Assembly (NCBI GenBank): GCA_037349105.1
Contig: JAYJMM010000041.1
Coordinates: 9,980,501-10,044,500, forward strand
Source: Limnomonas spitsbergensis
Taxonomy: Eukaryota > Chlorophyta > Chlorophyceae > Chlamydomonadales
Reading direction: 5' to 3'
Length of the DNA: 64,000 bases
Of the stretch, positions 13,301 to 23,661 are shown piece by piece; positions within the stretch are counted from its first letter, which is position 1; the number at the start of each line of letters is the position of its first letter. Under the pieces are notes generated by a model that was given only the letters and a program-made list of their open reading frames with translations, was not told where the DNA came from and made no database searches. A program made the translations under genes and the position numbers.

Positions 13301-13775
13301 GCAAATCTGAGAGACTGCCTATATAATCCAGTCGATCCCATCGTTATTGATCTCCACATCGAACCCGCACATGCCCCTAACGCATACCGCCCATACAGTT
13401 CATCACACACGCAACTGTTTAGTTTACGACGCGGTCCTTGCGTCTCTCCCTAACCTGCTTCAAAGGTTCGAGTGCCTTAGACATAAATAAACCTAGCTGC
13501 TGATCAGATACCGTCCCGCTTCGCTGACTCATTTCCAACCTAAGGATGCGCTGCTCGTATTATCCTTCGGTCTGCTCCCCATACCTGTTCAGGAAGCAGA
13601 AGACGCCTGCAGCAAGGGTGAGCAGGTACATGACGACCCATGCGAACGTCCAGGCGGTGTCGGTGCGAACACGGCTCGCCACAGGCACAAACGCCGCGGC
13701 TTGCTGCCCTTGTACCTGTCCCTGTCCCTGCCCCAGCAAGGGCTCGGTGGCGCCAGCGCCGTAATCTCGTTTCAT
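4387..13775 (-). CDS. Choline transporter-like (CTL/SLC44, Pns1-type) membrane protein
   Basis: Multi-pass membrane transporter of the choline-transporter-like family (PF04515). ATG at 13775. Exons: 13775-13585, 12706-12588, 11287-11170, 10951-10831, 10199-10083, 9696-9631, 9263-9171, 8586-8490, 7895-7735, 7194-7084, 6369-6259, 5791-5702, 5164-5045, 4506-4435. All phases agree, giving about 529 codons, normal for the family. Family hallmarks: first membrane helix after a Gln/Gly-rich N-tail (exon 1), Cys-containing extracellular loop (exon 2), GTIAQWYFAPV with the following GPSFGSLCLGG (exon 9), VRLAITGEGFLSASRGVSDL with LLKRN (exon 11), and a last helix ending NIIDAVFICFAMDRD (exons 13-14). 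After 4435 a good donor (GTGAGTC) exists, but reading through gives a stop at 4387; the true C-terminus may be either. The substrate cannot be inferred, as CTLs are not all choline carriers. Confidence 0.85.
5412..5465. repeat. Poly-G / GT-rich tract
   Basis: A short run starting TGTGTGTG then long G blocks interrupted by single A, inside the CTL-like intron between 5702 and 5164. Low-complexity, no coding signal. Confidence 0.8.
5545..5776 (-). repeat. 116-bp duplication making a ghost copy of CTL exon 12
   Basis: The exon at 5791-5702 and the first bases of its intron are repeated about 116 bp downstream (minus direction), the copy's exon edge lying at 5586. The copy keeps the TTTGGTCCCT, ATCTATGGGTT and CACATCAGCC blocks and a donor GTGTGTC, but a one-base deletion breaks the frame. 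It looks like a decayed exon duplication rather than a usable alternative exon. Confidence 0.8.
9288..9395. repeat. ~30-bp intronic tandem repeat
   Basis: Three diverged copies of a unit with AACGCAGCAGTCC preceded by TCTGATAACA/TCTGATCAGA, beside CTL exon 7 (9263-9171). Intronic. Confidence 0.75.
9480..9560. repeat. 28-bp tandem repeat (GCATTCAAATAACGCTT)
   Basis: Three copies of GGAGCATTCAAATAACGCTT with CAT/TAT spacers, and a related copy near 9390-9415 on the other side. It sits between CTL exons 6 and 7. Flanking text (ACAGTG..ACACCCCTTCCC) is also duplicated at about 9450 and 9598, next to the exon 6 donor. Confidence 0.8.
11826..11968. repeat. Imperfect inverted repeat in CTL intron
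   Basis: CTACACCTACGGTGGAGG near 11828-11846 is nearly the reverse complement of CCTCCACTGTAGGTGCAG near 11948-11966. The arms enclose about 100 bp. It may be the remains of a small foldback element; nothing coding is visible. Confidence 0.6.
12011..12285. mobile_element. MITE-like nested palindrome element
   Basis: Outer inverted repeats of about 30 bp (12011-12043, containing GCGAGGTCCCCTCACC, against 12257-12285) enclose two further strong hairpins. One has arms 12061-12090 and 12099-12130 with GATAATTATCGGGGT ends and a C-run/A-run/G-run centre. The other is a 17-bp perfect stem GAAACCCACTACCCCAC at 12206-12242. There is no coding capacity. It lies in the CTL intron between 12588 and 11287. 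Size and structure suit a non-autonomous foldback/MITE. Confidence 0.75.
12307..12530. repeat. ~80-bp direct duplication
   Basis: ACACTGATCCAGGGCTTGGT and the following ~60 bases (ending GACGCAGAGAAA-AGACGGGGAA) occur at 12310-12388 and again at 12454-12531, about 144 bp apart, with few differences. Intronic, close to the CTL exon 2 donor at 12588. Confidence 0.85.
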
Positions 13776-14563
13776 TATTCCTTCTCGTCGGTGTCGGTCG
13801 ATGTGTCTTCTGCCTTGGCAATGTCTGGGATGGCAATGGCTTACTGGGCAGGCTCGTCATGATGACACGTGTAGGGATCGGCACGGCTCCGAGCACCAGC
13901 GGTCATCCCGTTCATACCAGCTGGGTAAATTTACACCCGCTTAAATATGCTTTAGGGGAGGGGAGGAGAGTAGGTGAGGGACGGGGGAGGAGAAGGTGAT
14001 TGTGTTACTTGAAGCAATTGCACGGAGAGGAGAAGGGTAAGGCTAAACAGAATGGATGAGGCACATGCAAGGGAAATGCAAGGAACCCTTCACCCATTTC
14101 ATGCCCCCCTCACTTCATTACCCCAGCTGAGCCCTACCTCCCCCCTATCTTTATCTCACCTCCTTACTCATGTCTCATCTGCCTTTTCCTTCTGATTCCC
14201 AACACGCCCCCTCACTCATACTTGCCCCCTCCTCGGCTCATGTCCGTTACTCCATTCATCCTTCAAAGTTGCACGGGCTGAGGTCGAAGACAGCCCCAAA
14301 GCCATGAGGGCGCGGTATACGTCGTTCACACCTCAAGCCAGTGCACAACTGGGGGCCAAACCTGGTGAGAGGAGTGAGTATACGTGTAAAAAGTATGAGG
14401 GTCTTGCAAGGGAAGAAGGGATGGACCTCTGGGTGCTGCTGTAACTGCAATGTGCGCTGAGCCCGTTTGGTGATGCTTTTGACAAAACGCTGCTAAGAAC
14501 GCTTGTTTGTTTCATGCTATAACCTGCACTGCTCCCAAGACTCTCAGATTTCAGACCCTTACA
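13776..14563. other. 5' flank of CTL-like gene
   Basis: Upstream of the CTL start codon. C/T-rich stretches; no TATA box or conserved operator I can defend. No exon recognised. Confidence 0.35.
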
Positions 14564-14750
14564 TACCGTAGTCACGGACGTATTTCGTTATTTTGATCGT
14601 TCTTCAAGGAGCAACGAAATCAGTCGTGAAAATGTTTTTGACAGGAATTTTTCATGTTAAGGGGCAACGAATCAAAAAAATCGCCAAAATTGCGACTTTT
14701 TAAGCAAGAACGAAATTCGAAAATAACGAAACACGTCCGTGACTACGGTA
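14564..14750. mobile_element. 187-bp MITE with ~30-bp terminal inverted repeats
   Basis: Starts TACCGTAGTCACGGACGT and ends with its reverse complement ACGTCCGTGACTACGGTA. The inverted homology extends inward through TTCGTTATTTT and GTTCTT. TA at both ends suits a TA target duplication as in Tc1/mariner-type elements. The interior has no coding capacity. A related terminus ends at about 19260 in this window. Confidence 0.85.
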
Positions 14751-16345
14751 CCATACCGGTATCTTCTATCTACCGGTAGGAAGCGGTGTGACATTTGATC
14801 TTCCCTGGCATCCAAACGGTGCCCCCATCTTTTATTTCCTCGTTGCGGCAGGGGGCGGCACCACCAAATGATGTTTGGGCAGGTGGGCTTTGGCGTGGCT
14901 GTTTCCAGTATCCCGCAGTGGGGCTGGCGGGAGTCTGGGCTGGTTGAGATTGGAGCGGGAAGCCCTGGACATCAGCGGAGCGGTCACACGCATGCTTCCG
15001 TGATGTTATCTAACCTCAAGCTTGCTATAGATGCCTGGCTAGGTCCACTACCAAGCAATCGGGCAAGATAACTGGATTGATATCAGGGCTGGCAGAGGAA
15101 GAGCATTGAGCGGGTCTTGAGGGAAACAAAAAACGTGGTGGATTTGTGTGCATTATGATAGACCTCAAGTGTGCTGTTCGGCTAGATGCCGGGCTCAGAT
15201 GACCATTGCCAGCTTTTGAATTATTTGCTAGTACCGATATTAGAAACTAGGACACAAGTCTCAAACTTTTGGCTGGACTTTGGCAGAGAGGCTGGAATGT
15301 GGAAACATGCTGATGAAGCCAACGCAGGGTATAACGACATGGCTGATAGCACGCTCGTTGAAAACAGCCTTTCTTTTGCTTTGCCTTTGAGTCTTTGACC
15401 CTACCTTTGACCGTTTCTTTATGTACGTGACTGCTTTAAAAGATTCAAAATGATAGAGGCATGTAGCCAGGCCAGACAGAAGGAGGGTGGGAAATGCTGG
15501 AGCATGGCTTGAGAAATATGGACAGCAGCAACAAGTAATCCCAAAAGGTCTGGTATATTTCAAATCAAACTTGTGAACTCTGGCACAGATCGGATCCAGC
15601 CAAGAGATCTGCAGTTGCAATAATGCCCATGCACCATGCTTCAGTTGACTCACAAAGCTGTGCCATGCAAACATTTGTGCGACACATGTTCATGACGTTA
15701 CACCTTTGAGCCCTGCTCAAACAGGCTCGGGCTCATGGGAGGAAGATGGAAAGGAACTTTAAGCGAGAGGAAAGACAGAGAGGAGCACAAAGGACAAACA
15801 AGAACACCCCCTCCAGAATATGGATAGGAGGATCAAAGGATCCCCGTCCTTGCTTGACGAGCCCAGCCCTCAGCAAAAAACTGCAAAGAGGAGAGAAAGC
15901 GAGAGAGAGACAACAAGGGAGACAGTCTGTCCCCAAGGAGGTAAAATAAAGACAACGAATTGGCCCACAACATAGTATAACACGTCAACAAAAGCCAGAG
16001 GCTCCCACCCATGCCTTCCCTGCTGGTACAACTGCTGAAAGTCCGTGGCGCCCTCCGGGGGGCCTGCCCAACCTCTAGCCCTAAGCCTTTCCTTCACTCT
16101 AGGGAACTGAAAGCACACAGGCAGCGCATCCTTCACATGCTCGCCGTGTCCCTCAGCCCAGCAACGTTGGCAGTGGCGTGTGTCACGCTGCTCATCGCTT
16201 CGCCATCCTTTATTATCAGATGTGCTAACCGCTCCGTGTCGCAGCCATAATTAAGTGCACACACAAGCGCACGCCCTTTTGCTAGTGCGGTTCCTGGCGT
16301 GTGCCAGCTGTAGGCTGAAACCAGGCATGGTAGGCAGCCACAGAC
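14751..16345. other. Gene-poor stretch
   Basis: No convincing exon. The open frames here lack family motifs and paired splice sites. A short minus-strand segment around 16140-16020 has coding-like composition (FPRVKERLRARGWAG) but joins to no neighbour in phase. Confidence 0.4.
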
Positions 16346-16434
16346 CTGTGTTTGGTGGCGGGGTCCCTAGGGTCTCCCCGGCCAAATGGCCAAAGACCTC
16401 TATCCGCGCCCGCTCATAGGCAGCGTCTGTGAGA
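16346..16434 (-). other. Possible isolated exon
   Basis: Minus-strand segment bounded by an acceptor (GTAACAG) and donor (ACACAG then GTCTGTG), encoding a clean 29-codon stretch including DAAYERARIEVFGHLAGE. It lies downstream of a decayed LINE fragment. I cannot connect it in phase to another exon and recognise no domain; it could be part of an unresolved gene or chance. Confidence 0.25.
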
Positions 16435-16949
16435 CTGTTACGCACAGGGAAGCAGGAATGCAGCAAATGCAAGACAGCTTACTTGAAGTAATGCTTCGGG
16501 AGTCGAACCCAACTCAGAATACCTCGTAGAATGGAGATAGACAAGGGGCAACCAGCCAACACCGGGACTTCTAGTAAGTTTCCCCCGGATGAAGACAGAG
16601 CCGTAGCTCTGTCTGCACCCAGTATTCATGATGCAAGCAGTTACATGGCTACGGAGCTACGGTATTAGGGCTTAAAACCTTACAACTTCCACCTTAGCGA
16701 CCAGGAGAAATGATAGGTCAGCCGCTGCCTGACGCAGTTTGGGGACCGCTGCTCCCCGCTCTAGCTCCTCTAAGGCACCTTAAAGTTCACTGCTCCAGTT
16801 GCGTCCTCCAGTGGTCTGAATGAGCCGAGCTACATATCAGCCGCCATGAATGGGCTGTCTTCCTGTGCTGCCGGTGTTAATACTGCATTGCAGAAGCGAA
16901 GCACATGGGGCCACCAACCTCCTTTTAACAGTTGGATCTGTAGCTCCCT

Positions 16950-17330
16950 CATTACTCCCCAGCTGGCGGCGGACGCAGCCGGAGCCCCGCTGCCTGGCGC
17001 ATGTGCTGGAGAAAGCTAGATTGCAGCTTGCTTTGGAAATAGTATTGTGGTTGGAGGTGTCTTGTGGCCCACACCACATCACTGTAATTGGCTGCAGGCG
17101 CTGCATAGGTGGCCGCTAGCCGGATGTGAGTAGGTAAATGATGCCTCAGACGCACCTTGGCAACCATACGGCGGACATGCTGCAGCGCAGCGGCCAGAGG
17201 CGCCTCTCTTCCTTGCATGTTCTTCTTCATGCTACCGCTCTTGTGCTGAATGATGCCCAAGAACTTGGATTCTTGGACACGCTTCAGCACTGTCCTATCG
17301 GGGCCATACAAACAGATATGAGCTGGTTGC
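16950..17330 (-). mobile_element. LINE retrotransposon fragment (post-RT 'thumb' region)
   Basis: Minus-strand frame 17311-16952 contains VQESKFLGIIQHKSGSMKKN followed by a helical region with HLPTHIRLAATYAAP and WATRHLQPQ. This pattern (F-LG then a run of basic residues and a long helix) is typical of the region after the reverse transcriptase in LINE ORF2. It lacks the catalytic YxDD part, so it is a dead fragment. A diverged relative lies at 46803-46995 on the plus strand. Confidence 0.7.
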
Positions 17331-18489
17331 GCGATACACGTAATGACAGATCATTTGCTACAGCCCATCACTACTGGCTAGCCTTGCAAGGCCTGCTCGC
17401 TGTCCAGGCTGTTGCTGCATGGGCTGATTGCTGCTGGCTTACCCTCTGGGCCCCGTGTGACGGGGCATATTCGACACGCCGGGATCAACACAAATTGTCA
17501 TAGAAGGGCCTATCTGATTCATGCGGTTAAGCCACTAAGCAATAAGAGCGCCACAACTCGGGATACCTTCATCTGTCCCTTTGTGGCCTCCACAGTGACA
17601 GGGCATGAATCAGTGACATCCGATCTCGGAACTGCTTCAAATTCGCATTCCACCGCTTTTGGGTGTGGGCAGTCCATACCGTAACGACCGGCATGGCACT
17701 GATGCCTAAGTGGTTGGTCACATCCATGAGAATATCACCAACTACCGCCGCCGCCGCAGCAACAGCACCAGGAACGACATCAGCAACATAGAGGGAAGTT
17801 TAGATGGCGATAGCCGTGCAAGTGTCCGCATGGGGGCCACGTGCATAGAGGATATCAGCCATATGGTGCATGGGCATGTTGTTCATGCTTTTGCTGCAGC
17901 CAGGAACAATGACGGTAGCAAAGGAGTAAACAACATAAGTTTAGAACAGTGCATACCCGCTGGGCCTTGCTGAACGCTCGGCCACGTGAGGCTGGTAGGG
18001 AAAGACTAGTCTCAATTCCAGCTACCATGCACAGCCTAAGCCATGGTGCAGCCATGCCATCCTCCTATGTGAGGGGGCAGGAACATGGAACCCGGCGCTC
18101 TAGACGGGGGGAGAGAAGATCGAGTAGCGGGTACGATCCCTCAACCTCTGCGTATGGATACCACCAACGTTATATCATTGGACCATAACAACATAAGTAA
18201 GATACACAATGTATGCTTGGTTAGCACCACCAGCAACACTGTCAGGAGTGTTCAAGCCAGCAGCAAGAGCGACAGCAGCAGCAGCAACATGAGCCATGCA
18301 GAGGGTATTAACCAGACGAGCCAGCAAAGAGGTGTAGGATTAAGACCGAAGCCGAGGGAAACATGGATGCATCTGAATGTCAGGGGCCGCAAGGCGCCAC
18401 GGGGAAAAACATGTGTTCTCGGAAGACAAGGTGGAGGCTTCAGTGCTGCATGGGGGGTCGCATACACATATAGACATGTGTAGTCATAG
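17331..18489. other. Gene-poor stretch with weak repeats
   Basis: Repeated CAGCAACA/AACATAAG-type words (about 17750, 17890, 18190, 18220) suggest old low-complexity duplication. No exon recognised. Confidence 0.4.
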
Positions 18490-18725
18490 AGGACAAGAGG
18501 GAGGGCTGCTTGGAGGCTGACAATGTGCTTCATATAGGGCAGCATGTAGGTGGACATGGTGTAATGCATGGAGGGCTGCATGGAGGTGGACATGGTGTTT
18601 AGCATGTAGGGCTGCATGTAGGTTGACCAGGTGTTCTGCATGGAGGGCTGCATGGAGGTTGACATGGTGCTCTGCATGGTAGTTGAGACGGTGTTATGTT
18701 TGTAGAGCTGCATGGAGGTTTTCTG
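18490..18725. repeat. GCATGGAGGGCTGCATGGAGG minisatellite
   Basis: Six to eight imperfect copies of a unit near 30 bp combining GGGCTGCATGGAGGTTGACA and TGGTGTTCTGCATG/TGGTGTTTAGCATG. The copies differ by small indels. No gene overlaps it. Confidence 0.8.
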
Positions 18726-18761
18726 CAAAGCAAGGTAGCACAATACGGCAAAACCTGTTTC

Positions 18762-18796
18762 GTATCCGGAGCGAATCGCTGCTCCGCTCCGGATAC
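18762..18796. repeat. Short hairpin
   Basis: GTATCCGGAGCG and its complement CGCTCCGGATAC flank a roughly 10-base loop. No poly-T tract follows. Possibly a fragment of a foldback element. Confidence 0.6.
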
Positions 18797-18951
18797 GGCA
18801 ATACTGCTCCGATCCGGCTCACCATACAGGAAATTTGTGTGCAGCCCTTCCGGGCGACATGCAGGCAGGCCATGCAGCCCTTGCACACGTGCTGCTTAGA
18901 GGCCATAGGGGGCGGGAATCAACAACCACGCACGCGATAGTACGCCTACAT

Positions 18952-19260
18952 ACCGTCACATGTCCGATAGAACTGAGGACGTCGCTGACGTTCTAGACAT
19001 ATTCGTTGATAACCTCAGGAAACGCGTAAACCATCTGACCCATCCAAGTTGTCTTCCAATTCGCGATGGCATTGCAAGCATTAAAATAAGCTTAAATAAC
19101 CACTGGCAAGCAATGCAAGCTAGCTAGACTTTTTTGGCTCCGGACGAAGCCTTAAGCCCATTGCAACGAAGTGACAGGGAAATATTTATGAGATCAATCA
19201 ATTGGCTGTTTCAAGGAACAACTAACTCCGAAAACAACGATACACGTCCGTGACTACGGT
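18952..19260. mobile_element. Diverged relative of the 187-bp MITE
   Basis: The right end ACACGTCCGTGACTACGGT (19242-19260) is identical to the right terminus of the element at 14564-14750. The left end is only weakly matched by TACCGTCACATGTCCGATAG around 18952. The interior is diverged. The right end is solid; the left boundary is a guess. Confidence 0.5.
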
Positions 19261-19635
19261 TTCCGAATCGTCCGATCGATCAGCAATTCAGCACGAGCTA
19301 AGGAAATCCAGCCTTCACCCGGGGAACCCTGAGCTTAAGTCGCCGAATTCTGCATACCGACGGTATCAAGCAAGGTTGCAGATTTGAAGGGCAAGGGGGA
19401 AAACTTGAGGGGGAATTAGTTATGCATGGCAACTACTGACTGAAGTTGTTACTGTTTGGACAGTTCAGGATTTGGGGACTGCATCGATCATTGACTGTTT
19501 TGCCACAGCAATTTGCATGGTCCTTAGTCCTAACTAATATGCATGCATGGATGCATGGCTACTTTGGGGCCCGTAGAGGGGGGGATATGCCATCTGGGCA
19601 TACATGGGGGCTGTCTGCTGGCAGGCAAACATCTT

Positions 19636-19975
19636 CGCATTTTTCTTCCCATGAACTTATCGAGCAGTAGTGATGGGGGCGGCCCTGCAGACAGGCCGCG
19701 GGCCGCCTCGGCCTTGCTCACTACGCGAGCGAGTCATCCCTATCATCATCATTATCATCAGCAGCAGAAGCAGAAACAGAAGCAACAACGCAGATAACTT
19801 ATAGGCACACATTCGGCAATATCGCAGTAAACCCTGAACCACGCAAGATTACGCGGCCTCACTTTCCGGTGTCTGGCTCCGGTTGTTTGCAGAAACACCC
19901 ACCTGGGAACTGTCCCGAAGACCATAAGACCGCCGCACACGATTTTCCCCAAGTCCCAGTCGGGAAACGTGTTGT
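19636..19975. repeat. ~340-bp direct repeat, copy 1
   Basis: Starts CGCATTTTTCTTCCCATGAA and ends near the AGTCGGGAAACGTG hairpin. A near-identical second copy begins at 20198. Both copies carry ATCATCATTATCATCAGC and a GGCCGCGGGCCGCC block. Hydrophobic frames on the minus strand (runs of L and M) are by-products of the ATC repeats. Confidence 0.85.
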
Positions 19976-20197
19976 TACAGCACGTTTCCGACTGGGACCT
20001 GGGAACTTTCCGGGTTGTTTCCGGGTCATTTTGAACTGAAACGCCTGACCTGGGAAAGTTCCCAGTCCCTTAAGACCACCAAGAGTCGTACAATACGTCT
20101 CTTGTTTTTCCGGGGACCCCCCCCCTCCCCGGAAAGACCAAGGGACTGGGAGAAGTTTTAGGCCTTCGAATGGCTTTTATTTACTAATAAGAATCGC

Positions 20198-20540
20198 CGC
20201 ATTTTTCTTCCCATGAACTTATCGGGCAGTAGTGATGGGGGCGGCCCTGCAGAAAGGCCGCGGGCCGCCTCGGCCTTGCTCACTACGCGAGCGAGTCATC
20301 CCTATCATCATCATTATCATCAGCTGCAGAAGCAGAAACAGAAGCAACAACGCAGATAACTTATAGGCACACATTCGACAATATCGCAGTAAACCCTGAA
20401 CCACGCAAGATTACGCGGCCTCACTTTCCGGTGTCTGGCTCCGGTTGTTTGCAGAAACACCCACCTGTGAATTGTCCCGAAGACCATAAGACCGCCGCTC
20501 ACGATTTTCCCCAAGGTCCCAGTCGGAAACGTGCTGTTAC
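20198..20540. repeat. ~340-bp direct repeat, copy 2
   Basis: Second copy of the 19636-19975 sequence, offset about 562 bp, with a handful of substitutions. Its right end runs straight into the left arm of the foldback structure at about 20541. Copy 1 instead ends in a GTCCCAGTCGG hairpin (19953-19998). Confidence 0.85.
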
Positions 20541-20993
20541 AGTGTGTTTCCATTGGAGGTTTGGGAATAGTTCTGGGGCGCGTTCACATTGGCCCCAATC
20601 CAGTCGTTGGGATCATTTGCGGCCCAAGTGTGGAACTAGGTAGGATCATTTTTGCCCACTTTCTCTGAACCCTGAACCGAGCCAGCGTGGCAGCGTGGCA
20701 GCCAGCGTGGCAGGATCATTTGGCTCATTTCTCAACACTACCTCGGGAGGTCGTTTAGACGTTGTCCTTTCGTGTACATCTAGGATCATTTCAGAAACGA
20801 CCTCCCGAGCCCAATTCCACCTGCGCCTCGCCGGGATTCATCCCGGTGTCAGTTTTTCTGGTTGGAAACAGAGTGCTGGGGAATACAGCAAGGGCCCAAT
20901 TCCACCTGTGTCCGGAACTCGAAAAATAGTGCCAGCTAGACAAAAGTCAATTCCACTAGTGTTCGGGATCGTGTTCGGGATCTTGCCCACCCA

Positions 20994-21076
20994 TTATCCG
21001 TACCCGGCGAGGCATGAGTTTTGCATCGTGCCCAGGGGGGTCGATGCAAAACTCAAGCCTCGCCGGGTACGGATAA
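20994..21076. repeat. 35-bp-arm hairpin (unit 1)
   Basis: Arms 20994-21028 and 21042-21076 (TTATCCGTACCCGGCGAGGC at the outer end) pair with one mismatch around a 13-base loop containing CCCAGGGGGG. The stem would be very stable in single-stranded DNA or RNA. Confidence 0.9.
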
Positions 21077-21193
21077 GCATGACAGCGAGGCGTGGCTCCA
21101 TTTCATCACTTGATTATCACTCTCAGTCGCGCGCGCTATTCGTTTCATTCATCTCGTTCAATCTATCTCTCTTTCTCTATGGTCTCTTTCGTC

Positions 21194-21328
21194 ATGGCTG
21201 ACAATCCGTCTGACGGCGGCAAAGATCTTGCAGGCGCCTTTGCAGAGATCAGCGCGCGCATGGAGTGGCGCAAAGAGCACCACAAAGAGCAAAGCGCACA
21301 GAGCAGCGCAAATACAAGAACAGCGTAA
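21194..21328 (+). pseudogene. Small MADNPSDGG frame, unit 1 (truncated)
   Basis: ATG follows a long pyrimidine tract (TCTATCTCTCTTTCTCTATG). The 44-codon frame begins MADNPSDGGKDLAGAFAE and then becomes basic and Gln/Lys-rich. A C-to-T change makes a TAA where unit 2 reads CAA, so it is shorter than its sister copy. No family recognised; it could be the remnant of an element-encoded protein. Confidence 0.35.
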
Positions 21329-21883
21329 AGAGCAAAGAACAGCGCAAAGAACAGCACAAAGTGCTATGCAACGACAAGGAACAGCAGCACAAGGAACAAA
21401 GATCAGCGCAACGATCAGCGCACAGAGTAGCGCAAAGAGCACCGCAAAGAGCAAAGATCAGCGCAAACGAGAAAAGAAAACACAAGAGCAGCGCCTAGCA
21501 CCCAACTTCGACAGTGCCGGGGCATCCCTGGCTGCACGTACCTTGCAACTCGACATTTTGCCAAGCAGGACTATCATGTTAAGCGAGACAAGTAGACAGA
21601 ACACTCTAGATTTCCGAAGCGATAAGACAAATGCCTGACAGGCTGTTCACTAGAAAGATTCGGTCTCAGCCGTACCCGAACACATTCCGGATACAAGGGG
21701 CCCAATTCCGCCTGCGCCTCGCCGGGGTTAATCCCGGTGTCAGTTTTTCTGGTTGGAAACAGAGTGCTGGGGAATACAGCAAGGCCCAATTCCACCTGTG
21801 TCCGGAACTCGAAAAATAGTGCCAGCTAGACAAAAGTCAATTCCACTATTGTTCGGGATCGTGTTCGGGATCCTGCCCACCCG

Positions 21884-21966
21884 TTATCCTTACCCGGCGA
21901 GGCATGATTTTTGCATCGTGCCCAGGGGGGTCGATGCAAAACTCAAGCCTCGCCGGGTACGGATAA
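21884..21966. repeat. 35-bp-arm hairpin (unit 2)
   Basis: Second copy of the hairpin, same loop, with a few extra mismatches in the left arm (TTATCCTTACCC, GATTTTTG). The loop and right arm are unchanged from unit 1. Confidence 0.9.
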
Positions 21967-22083
21967 GCATGACAGCGAGGCGTGGCTCCATTTCATCACT
22001 TGATTATCACTCTCAGTCGCGCGCGCTATTCGTTTCATTCATCTCGTTCAATCTATCTCTCTTTCTCTATGGTCTCTTTCGTC

Positions 22084-22320
22084 ATGGCTGACAATCCGTC
22101 TGACGGCGGCAAAGATCTTGCAGGCGCCTTTGCAGAGATCAGCGCGCGCATGGAGTGGCGCAAAGAGCACCACAAAGAGCAAAGCGCACAGAGCAGCGCA
22201 AACACAAGAACAGCGCAAAGAGCAAAGAACAGCGCAAAGAACAGCACAAAGTGTTATGCAACGACAAGGAACAGCAGCACAAGGAACAAAGATCAGCGCA
22301 AAGATCAGCGCAAAGAGTAG
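22084..22320 (+). CDS. Small MADNPSDGG frame, unit 2
   Basis: 78 codons, identical to unit 1 up to the point where unit 1 stops. It continues through a Lys/Gln/Asn-rich repetitive tail caused by the AAAGAGCAAAGA repeats. I recognise no domain. The shared leader and start suggest a real transcript start in the ancestral element, but the tail looks like degenerate low-complexity sequence. Confidence 0.3.
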   Translation: MADNPSDGGKDLAGAFAEISARMEWRKEHHKEQSAQSSANTRTAQRAKNSAKNSTKCYATTRNSSTRNKDQRKDQRKE

Positions 22321-23331
22321 CGCAAAGAGCACCGCAAAGAGCAAAGATCAGCGCAAACGAGAAAAGAAAACACAAGAGCAGCACATAGCACCCAACTTCG
22401 ACAGTGCCGGGGCATCCCTGGCTGCACGTACCTTGCAACTCGACATTTTGCCAAGCAGGACTATCATGCTAAGCGAGACAAGTAGACAGAACACTCTAGA
22501 TACACGAAGCGATGAGACAAATGCCTGACATGCTGTTCACTAGAAAACCTGCGCCTCGCCGGGATTAATCCCGGTGTCAGTTTTTCTGGTTGGAAACATA
22601 GTGCTGGGGAATACAGCAAGGGCCCAATTCCACCTGCACCTCGCCAGGATTAATCCCGGTGTCAGTCGGCACTATTTTTCGAGTGTTGGACACAGGTGGA
22701 ATTGGGCCCGTAGTGTTGAGAAATGAGCCAAATGAACCTGCCACGCTGGCTGCCACGCTGCCACGCTGGCTCGGTTCAGGGTTTACGCAAACTCAAACTA
22801 GGTCGATTACGTGCATTCTTGTCTCATTCGTTTACATGGTTGTTACCTTTTAAAGAGTGTGATGAAACAAATGTTTAATCGGGGCGGAACCATGCTGGAC
22901 ATTGCCAAAATGGTAAGTCTCGGTCAGTACGAGCTCTGGTACAAGCTCGAGATCCCTGAGCGATTTCTCTTGCGTTCACAGCAGCATTGACAAGCGCGCC
23001 ACGACGATCGTGTTGTGCTCATAACAGAAGTTGGATGTGAACTTTTCTGTGGCTGGCGGATTCCTGCAAGTAGCTGAGACTGGCGAGAGTGGGCAAAAAT
23101 GATCCGAACTACATCCACACTAGGGCCGCAAAGGATCCCAATGAACGACTGGATTGGAGCCAATATGAACGCGCCCCTGTTCCTGTCAGTTTGACGCACT
23201 GTTCTTCGGTTGGTACGCGGCTGTTCCTTTGATTTATTTTCGCGCGTTTCCTTTGCATCCAAAACCATTTAGAGAACAGGGACGTGCGACATCTGGTTTT
23301 CTTCTGATCTGCCTATTGCTCAGAATATTGC

Positions 23332-23661
23332 ATGCATTGCAGCGACCAGAGAGTCTGGCCGCGACACGGTGCGCCACACAATTTGAATTCCCGGATGGAT
23401 GAAACATGCAAGGCGTGGGCCCAGAGCTTTCGCGTCGATACAAATGTGCACAATGAACTGTTTAACACGATGCATTACACGCGAAGACTCATGCTATCAA
23501 GGCGCGCTTGGAAAGGAGCACGCGTCACTCGTCTGCCTCGCGAATGAAGTTCAGTTCCATGAGATCGCCCTGCTTTTTAGACCAGGACGAATCTACACAA
23601 ACACAGGAATGCAAGCGTTCTGTGTGATGTTGTACGGCGCCACGCTGTCGTCTATTCTTTT
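23332..23661 (+). pseudogene. Unassigned broken frame inside foldback right arm
   Basis: Two overlapping plus-strand frames look coding: one ending at 23547 (with DETCKAWAQSFRVDTNVHNE) and one around 23518-23661 (with FHEIALLFRPGRIYTNTGMQ). They would need a frameshift to join. Composition and position suggest the N-terminal part of a decayed transposase, but I see no catalytic DDE residues, so the family is left open. Confidence 0.3.

Larger units (their letters stand above)
20821..22660. repeat. Tandem ~890-bp unit, two full copies plus a fragment
   Basis: CTGCGCCTCGCCGGGATT.. starts copies at 20821, 21712 and 22549 (the last is only the first ~100 bp). Each full unit holds, in order: the CAATTCCACCTG motif, a 35-bp-arm hairpin, a pyrimidine-rich leader, an ATG-initiated small frame beginning MADNPSDGG, and a CAAAGAGCA/AAGATCAGCGC-type low-complexity tract. 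Copy 2 lacks about 54 bp at its 3' end relative to copy 1. Confidence 0.85.

Noticed and set aside
16480..16520. tRNA T-arm-like sequence on the minus strand (GGGTTCGACTCCC)
   Set aside because: No matching acceptor stem, D-arm or anticodon arm at the right distance upstream.
19657..19842. Short membrane protein (runs of L and M) on the minus strand, duplicated at 20219-20404
   Set aside because: The hydrophobic stretch is the translation of ATCATCATTATCATCAGCAGC-type repeats inside a non-coding direct repeat.
21228..22528. Gln/Lys- or Cys/Ala/Leu-rich open frames in both strands
   Set aside because: Produced by the CAAAGAGCA low-complexity tract, which is open in several frames at once; no conserved frame between the two units beyond the MADNPSDGG start.
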